From: Asterochloris sp. CNOR1 | Lineage: Eukaryota > Chlorophyta > Trebouxiophyceae > Trebouxiales > Trebouxiaceae | Assembly (NCBI GenBank): GCA_963969365.1 | Contig: OZ017761.1 | Span: 1,984,001 to 2,048,000 of the forward strand | Direction: 5' to 3' | DNA length: 64,000 nucleotides | In this document: positions 1 to 10,800 of the stretch, piece by piece | Layout: each line of letters starts with the position of its first letter | Numbering within the stretch: position 1 is the first letter of the stretch | Translations under genes and position numbers: made by a program | The notes under the pieces: generated by a model | What the model saw: only the letters and a program-made list of their open reading frames with translations | The model's database searches: none | Told to the model about the DNA's origin: nothing

Positions 1-3000
1 GTGGTACAGCGAAGTGGTGGTGGAGTCAGAGATGATCAGCTACTATGACGTGTCAGGTGGGCTGTACGCGTGGGCAGCGCGTACTTGATTAGTCCCATCA
101 AAGCCTTAGATTAGATGAGAAACCAGGGGTTACTGATGTGGCAGCCGCTTTGCGGTGGACTGCACAGCCACAGAGGCTGCACATTGATTGTGATCGAGGC
201 AGATCATCTGCAGATGAGCACTTGCCATGACCGGCCTGAAGAGCTGCCCACATAAGAAAGGAGAGGAGGACAGAGCTGGGGAGAGTTCTTGGCAGCTGGG
301 AGCTGCAGTCTTTGCATGTCAGCTCAAGGCTTCAGCTTGGGCCATCAAGAGAGGCATAGCAGCACTTGGGATTGGGCTGAGCCTGCACCATGCTGAGGCA
401 GGGCTGCAATTGTTGGCACACAGCAGTCCTCTGGTATGTCCAGCCAGGCAAGCTTCACATTGAGGTTATGTGACTGCACTGGGGACATAGCTTGTTATAT
501 ATATATTTGGCTCAGGCACAGCTCTTGAACAGTGCCGGGGCTCAGGTTCATGCTGCAAGCATGAAGTAGCATCGTCAGAGCCTGTAGGGCTTACCTGGGC
601 AGGGGCGAAAGGGGACTCTGGGCTGACCCTGAAAACCCCTGCACATTGTGCAGCACCTCGCTCGTGCCCTCTCACACCTCCCACAAACATGGCTTCCTCA
701 CATTGCGGGCTGCAACACTCTGCAATTCCAGGCTTCGTCAGGAGCACGCCTGTCCAGCTCACAACTGCTGAGGTCATGGCTGCCCTGCTGCAGGTTGCGT
801 GAACATGCGCGTCTGGGTCACTATCCAGGGCCATGCAGCTTCAGGTACCTCAGGCTACACCTTAGAACCCATATTTCCTCTCCCCTGTAGGCTGTTACAT
901 ATTGCGTCCCTGGGCCTTCACGGTCTGGGAGTTCATCCAGCGCTGGTTCGACGGCCACATCAAGGAACTGGGTGTCCAGAACGCCTACTTCCCTCTCTTC
1001 ATCACTGAGGACGCCCTCAACACAGAGGAGGATCACGTGGAAGGGTTTGCAGCAGAGGTGGGGTGAGCATCACCTGCTCAGCGACAAGGGCACTTGAGTG
1101 ATGAAGATAGCTCCTGAAGAAGTGACAGACCACCCGGGTGCCCACTCAAGAGTGCCTGTGCATGCGTGTGTATGTTACCAGGCTGTGTGGCAGCTGTGCA
1201 CATGCTTTCCTACAGTGGGCTCATCCAGTCTGGAGATCCTGACTTCAATTCACTAAGTCAGAAGTCTGGTGTCAGAAGGTGCCAGACCGGCAGGGCACAG
1301 GGCTTCTGCTGTACGAGAGGCTCGGTGTTTGTGCACGCATGGGCTGAATAGGACAGCGGCGCCCCTGTATGGCGCTGCTGCTGCCTCAGGTGTGGTGCAT
1401 GCGGGAGCCTCTGCAGTGTGTGCTGCACTCTCCTGCAATGGAGATCAACAGGCCTCCCACTGCTGCTGCCCTGCCATCTCTGCAGGTGGCATGGGTCACG
1501 CGGTCGGGCAAGACTGAAATGGAGCGACCCATCGCCATCCGCCCAACCAGCGAGACCGTGATGTACCCCTACTATGCACAGGTGAGTGATCCTCCCCTGC
1601 AGTGCAAGGCCACTGCACATCATGGACTGTTTGGCTGCCTGCAGCTCGTGGTCTGCACCTGCCAGCCAGCAGCAGCTCTTGCATGTGCAAGCTTGCTCAC
1701 AACCTTGAGTGTTTATATCACCACCTACAGGACAGTCATGTAGCCCTACTAGGCCCAGCTGAGCTGGGTTTGCAGATTGCAACCTGCTCCTCTGGTCAGT
1801 CTGCAGAGCATGCCTAGTACCACCTGGTGGTCAGCTTGCTGGAGCACCGCATTGAGTGCACAATTGCAGATATGGCCAGACAGGAGCTGGCAAGACTTAC
1901 ACCATGACAGGAGGGCAGCCCGCCCCATACAAGTTGATCTGCGGCCCTTTGATCTGCGATGTGGCCTGGGTGTCCCTGTGCAGTGGGTTTGCAACAAGGC
2001 AACGCGCAGATGAGAGCAGAAGGGGGGGCCAGGCAATCAAGCAGCATGTCTCGGGCAAGCTCATGGGCAGTTGCCTGTGCTCACCCCTTCCCCTCCCTAT
2101 GTGTAGCGGATCACCCACGGTGCCATGCCAGCAGTGCAATGAACTCTCACGCGCTGTGCAGTGGATCCGCAGCCACCGTGACCTGCCCCTACGCCTGAAC
2201 CAGTGGTCCTCAGTGGTGCGCTGGGAGTTCAAGCACCCCACCCCCTTCATCCGCAGCCGCGAGTTCCTGTGGCAGGAGGGGCACACTGCCTTTGCCCAGC
2301 GCAGCGAGGCGGAGGTGGAGGTCAACCAGATCCAGGATCTGTATGCCGGCATCTATGAGGAGCTGCTGGCTGTGCCCGTCTGCAAGGTAAGTGCTGGGGA
2401 TTGGTGCTTGAGCTCAATGGAGTTCTCTGAGAGCTCACAGTTGAGGTCAGAGGCAGCTAAATGATGGCTCGCTGTGCATCTGTGAGAAGCTGCCAGCTGT
2501 GCCTGTTTACAGGGTGTGAACAGCAGTCGACCACTTGCAATCAGCACTGCCAGGCAGCAGCTGCAAAGCCAAGGCATGCCCAAGGTTATCCTAAGCGTCA
2601 GGCCGTTCACACTACATGCAACCAGTTGCCGTCCGTGACAGTAGGCTGTAGACCCCAAGTAGCTGGAAACCACACAGAGACCATCACCATGAAATTTCAC
2701 CCCCTGCCTTGCTGAGTCCCCCGCCTGCGCTGTGCAGGGCACCAAGACAGAGAAGGAGAAGTTTGCAGGCGCGCTCTTTTCGCGCACAGTAGAAGCATTT
2801 GTCCCAGCAAATGGGCGGGGCATCCAGGTAAGGCGGCCCTGCAGGTTGCAGTTGGATTTCATGAAGCTGCAGCCTCCTTGCTTAGACTGGGCCCTGTGCA
2901 CATTCGGAACTGGCATTGCGTGGCTTGCATCTCACCTGATCGTGTGCTTCTGGAGGCTGCTGGACTGCAACCACAGCTTTCACCATGCAGGGCGGCACAT

Positions 3001-6000
3001 CCCACTGCCTGGGTCAGAACTTCAGCAAGATGTTTCACATCGAGTACGAGGCCGAGGACCGCTCCAAGCAGTTGGTGTGGCAAAACAGCTGGGGCTTCAC
3101 CACGCGCTCCATTGGCGTCATGATCATGGTGCACGGGGATGACAAGGTAGGCCTGCCAGGCTTAGGTCAAGAAGCCGCTGATGTGCTTAATCAATGGGAC
3201 TGGGCCGCTCCTGAGAATGATCTGATTGTGGGTGGCTCCTAAGAGTGATCTGAGCGTCGGTTGCTGTGACTGACAGCTGCCCAGATTCAGCATGTACCGC
3301 GTCAGTATCAGGCACAGGGACGACAAGGGGTTCTCCTGCATATGGTGCTATGTTGGGGGGTGCATGCGCTCATGGTGGCAGTTGCTGCTGTGCTTTCTGT
3401 GTATGAGCAGTTTGTGAAGCATATCCGACAAGGGTCTGCAGACTCGTATGGCAAGACTTCCTGCAGAGTCGCTGTTGTCTGGCCGCCTGCTATGGTGCAC
3501 AATGGCATCGTGATGGAAGCTCAGGACTGGGCATCATTGAGGGAGGATCCATGTGATTTGCTGCACGGGAAGTGAAGGGCTCCACAGAGTCAGTATGCAA
3601 CTTTGTAGGACAAGATGGTTGTGTTCTCATTGACTTTGCCCACCTTTTAAATATTGCTGCATGGGGATGACAAGTTGGCTGGAGGGCTCTGTAGCCCTGT
3701 CATGGCCTTGTCATGGGTGCCACTTTGAGAGGATGAGCAAGGTGCGAGGGTTGCACACATCTTAGGTACACCAGAGCACCAACCATTGTCTGCACAAGGC
3801 TGACATTTGCTGTACATGCTGCCCTGCACAACGAGGGATGAGCAGCTCCCCTGCCTGCATAATGAGAGATGCTGCCTGCACAAGGAGAGATGCTGCCTGC
3901 ACAAGGAGGGATGAGCGGCTCCCCTGCCTGCTCAAGGAGGGATGAGCGGCTCCCCCGCCTGCACAAAGAGGATGAGCGGCTCCCCTGCCTGCAGGGCATT
4001 GTCATGCCCCCGAGGGTGGCGCCTACCCAAGTCGTTGTCATCCCCATTCTGAACAGCAAGATGAGCGACGCCGACAAGCAGGGCATGCTGCAGCGCGCGG
4101 AGGACATAAAGGCATCCCTGAAGAAGGCTGGTGTCAGGGTGCAAAGCGACTCACGCGAGAACTACACCCCTGGCTGGAAGTACAACCACTGGGAGCTTAA
4201 GGCGAGCTGATGCAGATGCTGCAGGTGCTCCACAGGAGCCTGTGTCTCAAGTCATGGGTGACTATCTCACATCCAAGCTCAGGGCAGGGTGATATGGAAG
4301 ACACACGCTCTCCTGCCTGCCGCTTCTGAAGCAGGTCAGACTTGGCAACCTCACACTCCTGATCACCGCAAGCCGCCCGCCACTGTGATGGCACCTGAAG
4401 GCTTTAGAATGATGTCTGGAAGTGTGTCACCTGGCAGAGGGGCACTCTGCAGGGATGCTCAACCGCACTTCTCATGTCAGGTTGTTTGGCTGTGCAGAAT
4501 GCTGATGGTCTGGTGGAACACACATGGCGCACCTCAGTGAGCCGGAAATGGCACGCTGCTCTTCATAGCACGGGTGGGGCAGGGGGCTCAGTCCAACTAC
4601 AGATGCTGACAATCTCATTCTATAACATGTGCAGGGAGTGCCCCTACGGTTAGAGCTGGGCCCCCGAGACATGCAGGAGCAGAAGGTGATGGCAGCCAGG
4701 CGGGACACGGGCGCTAAGGAGAGCCTGGGATGGAACGAGCTGGCAACTCGCGTGCCTGCCCTGCTGGAGCAAGTCCAGGTGGGCTGGCAGTACAGTCCAG
4801 GACCCATCGCGGCGTCCCTTACTAAATTCCGTCTGCAACCAGATCTGGCATCTGGCTGCAGTGGCAAAGGCCATGCTGCCTCTGCATTGTGGGAACTGGA
4901 CGAGAGCATCTGCCCTGCTGGGGCAGGTCCAGGGAGGCTGGCACAGTAGTCTCTAGTAGTGTTAGTATGGAATTGTTGTTTGACCCGGAATACTATGGCA
5001 AAGCCAAACAGGGGGACCATTGTCAGCACCTGCTTTGCATCAGGCTGTTTTGAGAGAGGAAAGATTGGGGACGAGCGGGGCAAAAACAAGCGCCCGCACA
5101 GGGCTATGTGGGCTGGCAGTGCAGGCAATTGGACGCCTACATATGTGCACCAGCTGCACAGGGGTAGACAGTGAGGCTGCTCAGCAAGCAGCATGTAGCT
5201 GCTGCCCGGAAAACAAATCTTCCCTTTAGCAGGAGTTGCAATCATTGCAGGCAGCGCAGGTGATGCAGGAGCACCTTTAGCAGAGACAGCCAGCCAGCTT
5301 CTGTGGCAGGTGCTTGCCTGGTAGAACACTCAGGAATTTACTGCTACTGCTTCTGCATTGGACAGGCTGCCTGAAACACCAACAGGCAGACAGGGTCTGC
5401 TGGCAGGCGGTAGGCAAGTGTAACATTTTGGCTAGCTGACTGCAGGCTGAAATGTTGCGTGAAGCTCCTGCATGGCCTGCTTGACCTGACGACACTCACA
5501 TGTTGGCCTGTGGCTGCAGGCCGAGATGCTGCAGAGAGCACAGGCTGAATTTGATGGCTGCATAGAGTGCGTCGACAGCTGGGACGCATTCATGGCGGCT
5601 CTTGAGCGCAAGCACATGTGCCTGGCCCCCTGGTGAGGAACAGCAATAGGTTCCTTTGCCCCAGGCGTGCTCTTGCAGTTGAGGCTGCAGTGCTGAGGCA
5701 AAGCTTGCTGCTGTACCGTCATTGGCGTGTCTGCATCACTGCAGCTGCTCTGCCGACACCCTCCCTGCACTAAGCTGCAATGCGCCATGTGCGGCCTTCC
5801 ATCTTCTACAGCCTTCATTCAGCAGCCTGGCGGCAAGCTCGTGTGCACAATATGCATACAGTATACATGGCTGCCTTCAGGTGTGATGAGGAGGCTGTGG
5901 AGGAGGACATCAGAAAACGCAGTGCTACAGGGGATGCCATGGGGGCCAAGTCTTTGTGCATCCCTCGCGAGCAGCCTGAGCTGCCAGAAGGCACCAAGTG

Positions 6001-6055
6001 CTTTGTCACAGGGAAGCCTGCCAAGAACTGGTGCCTCTTTGGCAGGTCCTACTGA
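1..6055 (+). CDS. Prolyl-tRNA synthetase, eukaryotic/archaeal type (5' end outside window)
   Basis: Charges tRNA-Pro with proline (class II synthetase). Ten exons join in frame: 1-56, 891-1057, 1486-1581, 2162-2386, 2738-2827, 2991-3146, 3995-4201, 4635-4778, 5520-5632 and 5881-6055, giving 475 visible residues. The frame carries the class II core: [17 protein letters not shown], then [15 protein letters not shown], then the motif 2 region [35 protein letters not shown], the motif 3 region [13 protein letters not shown], an anticodon-binding domain, and the family-typical C-terminus ending FGRSY. The start codon and any N-terminal extension lie upstream of the window, so cytosolic and organellar forms cannot be told apart. 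The intron after 4201 starts with GC (GCGAGC), a GC-AG intron; all others are GT-AG. Several introns hold decayed copies of exon edges (see findings). Identification is near certain and exon borders agree in phase throughout. Confidence 0.97.
1869..1915 (+). pseudogene. Kinesin motor P-loop fragment inside a ProRS intron
   Basis: Within the ProRS intron 1582-2161, directly after a TTGCAG acceptor-like site, one frame reads [15 protein letters not shown]. This is the consensus P-loop of the kinesin motor domain (GQTGAGKT/S). The similarity stops on both sides: no further motor motif is seen and the frame continues into intron-like sequence. It looks like a captured or duplicated exon piece of a kinesin gene lying elsewhere. 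It is not part of the ProRS frame. Confidence 0.75.
3835..3994 (+). repeat. Tandem repeat abutting the acceptor of ProRS exon 7
   Basis: Imperfect units of about 20 to 32 bp alternate 'GATGCTGCCTGCACAAGGA' with 'GATGAGCGGCTCCCCTGCCT'. They run up to and include the CTGCAG acceptor used at 3995. The last unit is the functional splice site and the earlier ones are copies of the acceptor-proximal tract. Confidence 0.8.
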
Positions 6056-6586
6056 CTGTCGCTTCAGCTGGAACAGTTTAGATCATAATCAGAAAGTGCT
6101 GGAAGCCAAAACGAGACAGTCATCATCCTTGCTGGTCTTTGTCTGCAAGACTCCCCGCTTTACCAGCCTCATGCTTACAGCAACACAGTCATGCATGACT
6201 TGGGCAGCAGTGAAAGCATGTCTCAGCTCGGGTTTTGATGCGTCATATGAAGCAGTGCCGCCATCCAGCTCTGCCCAGGCGCATCAGATCAAATCATCAT
6301 GGCCCTCTCCACTGCCACCACTGTAGCTCATTATCTGCCCTGGTAAGGCAGCAGTCTGGGGTGAGGTCACAAGCCAGCTTTCCTGCTCAAGTTTTGCAGA
6401 TGCCACAAGCTGTTTCCTCTTAAGGCGCTGGTGTCGCAAGCTCTGCGGCATCAACAATGTCCCTGTCCCTGCTGGGGATCAGGTGTTTCTGCCACTGCTC
6501 AGACTGAGACTGAACTGTGGCATGCTAGCCAGACTCATGCGGCGCTTGCGAGGCCGTTCACCCAGCAGACATTGGGGCCTGGCCAG
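6056..6586. other. Convergent 3' interval, no gene seen
   Basis: Lies between the stop of ProRS (+) and the stop of a minus-strand gene. It presumably contains both 3' untranslated regions. The open frames here lack splice support and protein character. Confidence 0.5.
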
Positions 6587-7876
6587 CTAGCCACTCTTCT
6601 GCTGCTGCTTGCAGGGACAGTCTGCTGGCTGGCAGTCATCTGGGGTGTACAACCCACCGCAGTCCGGGCACAGGCCCAGCTGTCGCCTCTGCTGCCTGGC
6701 AATGACCTCGTCCACTTTTAGCCCAAGGAAGAAGGTTGACGCCATGAGGCCCTGCATGGCATTGACCCTATCACAACTTCCGTCAAAGGGTGTGGGGTGC
6801 CTGCAAGATGGGAGTTGCAAAGGTGATTTTGGGGGAGGCGCTGCAATGGAGTACAGTGCTGGGTAAGCAGGGCAGCAGCGATACGAGGACACAAGAGCTG
6901 ATAGATTAGCGGCATCACTGAAACATAATCACACACACCTGCTAAAGTCACTCATGCACCTGCACAGTGTGCTAGATGGCTATGCAGTACAGCTCACCCC
7001 AAAGGCCAGGCCTGCAATCTGGTCCAGCGTCCACGGCGGCGAGTCAGCAACTGCCTGCAACAGCTGTGACAATTGAAGCTCTGGCTTGCCAGAAAGGCCC
7101 ACACAGCAAGCTGCTCACTTTGAGGGGTGCCCTGACACGTAGTGGCCGCCTGAGAGGCCTTGACAGCCTGGGCCTGCCTGTGATGCAGTGCCGCTGGGCA
7201 AGGGTAGAAGGCAGCCCCATGGTGGCTCCTTCAAGGGATCTGCTGTGCAACATCAGGTTCATCACACCTGAGAATATAGAACGCGAAGAAGGGGCTGCCC
7301 AAGCTTCCCTTTTTCGTCTACAGTGGGCTGGCGCCTCATGGCAGTGGCCTTGCAGCACCTATAGCAGTAGCGAGATGCCGGCACAGAGACCGAGAGGCAG
7401 GGCAGCAGGCGAGGCTGCCCCTGCAGCCAACTCCCAGCATTTCCAGAATGGCCAGCAGGTATCTCTTTAGATCACGCATCATTGCCTCATGCAGGTAGCA
7501 ATCCAGGCCATGCCCGGATTGTCTGCACATCGCCCGCTGCAGCTGCCATGCAACGTTGCAGCTGCTCAGCAGCAAGGGCATTGGGAGGCGCAGGCAGGGT
7601 CTGCGTGGGGGGGCCCAGGCAATTTGGTCATGTAGCCTCATTCATGTGATTAGGAGATCTCAGCTGCCCCCAGTTTGTGGCCAGGATGAGTGCATCGTCG
7701 CAAGGGCCCCCTGTCACGGGTCTGGCAAGCTTTCTGCAGCAATCTCTGCTGGGCAGTGACTCACTCCCCCAGACAACAGGCAACAGGCACAGGCACAGGA
7801 GTGATTTTGATCCTGGCTTGCTGACCGCTGGCTCATACTTCAGCAGGGCAACCTCATGCCATGGTCTGAACTGCAT
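6587..7876 (-). CDS. Unknown protein with C-terminal Cys-rich (zinc-finger-like) motif
   Basis: I do not recognise the family. The best part is the last exon, 6767 down to the stop at 6587. It reads VNAMQGLMASTFFLGLKVDE, then ARQQRRQLGLCPDCGGLY, then a C-x4-C-x-C tail rich in Gln/Lys; the spacing CxxC...C...CPC suggests metal binding. Upstream, an exon at 7054-6998 reads SPPWTLDQIAGLAFG, and protein-like pieces occur near 7495-7425 (YLHEAMMRDLKRYLLAILEM) and 7740-7640 (CDDALILATNWGQL). A plausible start is at 7876 (MQFRPWHEVALLKYEPA). The phases of the middle exons do not all agree, so the internal structure is provisional. It is convergent with ProRS and overlaps head to head with the start of the large plus-strand gene. 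Confidence 0.5.
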
Positions 7877-10800
7877 CTGGCTTCACTGCCAGCCCATAGG
7901 AGCCAGAGCTCTCAGCTGTCTGCGTGCACACAGCACGCTGTTGACGCCCTCAAACGCTCATGTCCACTGCAGGACCTCATCGCACACATGTACCTGCACC
8001 ACAACCCCTTCAACGCGCTCAGCCTGAAGCCGTTTGTGGAGCGCCTGGAGCCCCAGGCTGTCCTTGAGGGCTGGCACAACGATGTCCTGGAGTTTGTGGG
8101 GAACCTGGAAGGCCAGAGCGTCACGGGGGGCGGCCTGCTGCTGGCAGCCTACCTGATCGAGGGTGCTGGGGGTCTGCCAGCCCTGCAGCACCTTCAGAGA
8201 GGGCTGGACAGGACAGACAGCCTCACCCAGCAGGTGGGCGTGATTCTGCAGCATAACCACAGCACATGCTGCCTGCATTATCCTCGATGGCCAGTGATGT
8301 GCACCAGCTGGTTGCAGGGCGGCATTATGCAGGTCTCCTCTGTGTTTTGACACAGGGTTGACATGCATGAAAGAGCTGGCAGGCTGCGTGTGGGCTGCCT
8401 GCAGCTGCCTTGGTGCTCAAGGTGGCAGGCTCATGGCTGAGGAGGGTGGCTTGCTTGCAGGACGTCCCAAAAGGCTGCATGATGCTGCGCAAGGGACGCA
8501 CAGGTCCTCCAATTGTGTCAGCCAGCGTCGACTGTTCCCTTCTTCCCCTAAGTCACTTGCAAGCATCAACTTTGCCTGCGCTGCAGCTGATTGATGATGC
8601 TCTGGCAGCCCACCCAGGCCTGGCACAGACTCTACGCAAGGGCATTTGGAGGAGCACCTCCAGCAGCCTCCAAGGGGCAGACGGCCACAGCCAGGCAGTT
8701 GCCCCAGGGGCGGCTGCAAGCAGCAGCAGCGGCAGTGCTGGTGGGGCCAGGCAGGGCACTGGGCCAGCTGCATCAGACCAAGCTGCTGTCCAGTCCACTG
8801 GCGAGAACTGTGGTCAGGCCACTGCGGCTGCAATTGAGAAGGCAGCGCAGGGAAATGGCCTGGAAGCTGCAGCCGTGCTGCAGCAGGTGCTGGAGATTGC
8901 CTTCAGCTGGCTGGCGTTCGAGATGCAGGTGAGAGCAAGCACACACCTGATTCGGAGGCCCGCCAATGGTCTCTTCTGGCTGCTGGGCGCTTGCCTGGTC
9001 GCAGCACCAGGCTGCCAGCCTTGTGCTCAGCTGGCTGGTGTGATAAGCAAGAGGATTGAGCCCAAGGCAGGGACTGGACATTGTGCAAGCTGGGTCCTCC
9101 AGCAGCGCTCCTGGAAGCTGCATGTCCAAATTTGCGTTCAAATCTTGTACAGTCTTCATACATACTACCTGGCCTGCAAAGATTTATTGTCTTCCTTGGA
9201 CAGCAGAGGCAGAGTGCCAGGGCGTTTGCTGGCACCCCTGCAGAGCCCTGCAGGCCCTGAGGCAGCTGCAGACCTGCCGCCCCAGGGTGGACATCTTCTT
9301 GAAAGCTGCACACCAAGCACCAAGGCTGACATGACCAGTCCCGGTGCGCTGCAGGAGCAGGACGGCTGTGGGCGCTTTGTCGCTTACCTGGCCATGACAG
9401 TCCTGACCCTCTTCGAGCTGCCAGCGCTGCAGCAGCCCTACCCTGACTGCGCAGTGCTGACATCAGTCGTGCCGGCGGTCATGCGCGCCACAAAGCGCAT
9501 TGCCGCAGGTCAGTGCAAACACACGCCGTCCAACCCTGCCCTGCACAAGCCTGCCATGTTGGTGTTAGGAGGATGTCATCAAGGCAGGGTCCACTTGTAC
9601 TCGGCTGCATCACTGGCCGCCCATCTGACATCTGCTGGGGTTCTGCGTGCTCATTGACCCAAGCTGGAGCTGGTGCTGACGCAAGCCAGCCCGGACAGAG
9701 CTGGTGCTGTCCTGCACCCAGACCAAGGCCAGCTCAAACAGAGCTGGTGCTGTCCTGCAACAGACCCAGCCAGAGCCCCTTTTCCAACACAGAGCTGGTA
9801 CTGCCCCTGCACAGATCCCCCTTGCCCACACATAGCTAGTGCCGCAGTGAAGCAGCTCAATGCCAGGGCCCCTTGCCCACACATGGCTGGCGCTGCCCCC
9901 TGCAGGGCGCCAGATGTACAACTGCACGGGCTGCCCCTGCGACCGGAAGCCCATTGAGATGGTTCTTCTTGTTCTTCGGCGCCTGGCTGAGGGTTACCAG
10001 CCCATGGCCAGCCTGCTGTCTGCCTCAGGTGCGCCTGCTGGTATTGTTCATTAGTGCTTCATAGGTTTGAGGCAGCAAGGGAGGACTGTCTGGTTTTCGA
10101 AGTGCAGAATTCATCCTGTGGCAGTCGGCCGATGATTCTCAGCCAGTGAAAGCCTGTTGATTGCTTCAGGTGATGCCTGCTGGGTTTGGCTGCCTTGTGG
10201 AGTTGTGGCAGCAATGAATGGGCTGTCCCCTTCAAAAGTCTGCAACTTGCGGCAGCAGGCTGAGGGACGCTAGCCTGGAGGCCCAGTCTACTCTCTGCCT
10301 CAGCAACACATGCTGAGATCGTCTGCTGCATGAGCGCAAAAGCAGCACTTGTGGGGAAGCAATGGGGGGGATCGTCCCCTCCCTTGCTTGCAGGGCGCAA
10401 CCTGCGCCACCTGGCAGAGGGGTGGCAGCCCATTTCTGGCCTGCTGTCTGCCTCAGGGACATCTGCTGAGCTTGGCTGCTGCATGGACATCCGCCAGTGG
10501 GTGGGGGGGGCATCCCCGCTAATCGTCCTGTGTCATCTGGGAGACTATCCCCATGGCCAGCCTGCTGTCTGCCTCAGTACTGCGGGACAGCGTGAGCTAT
10601 GTAGGGGCAGTTTTGATGCTTGCCAGCACATCGTGGACGGCGTCCCGTACAGCGGTCCTGCTGACTCCGCTGGCCCTGCCTGCAGGCCTGACCCCCTTTC
10701 TTGTGAAGCTGCTGGATGACGAGGACCTCACAGCCAAGCAGGCACTTCACCTGCTGGACCTGCAGCTGCGCGAGCAGGTGACAACGGTCTACAGGGGTCA

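Noticed and set aside
1258-1782. Minus-strand 174-codon frame over ProRS exon 3
   Set aside because: Antisense of a certain exon; no motif.
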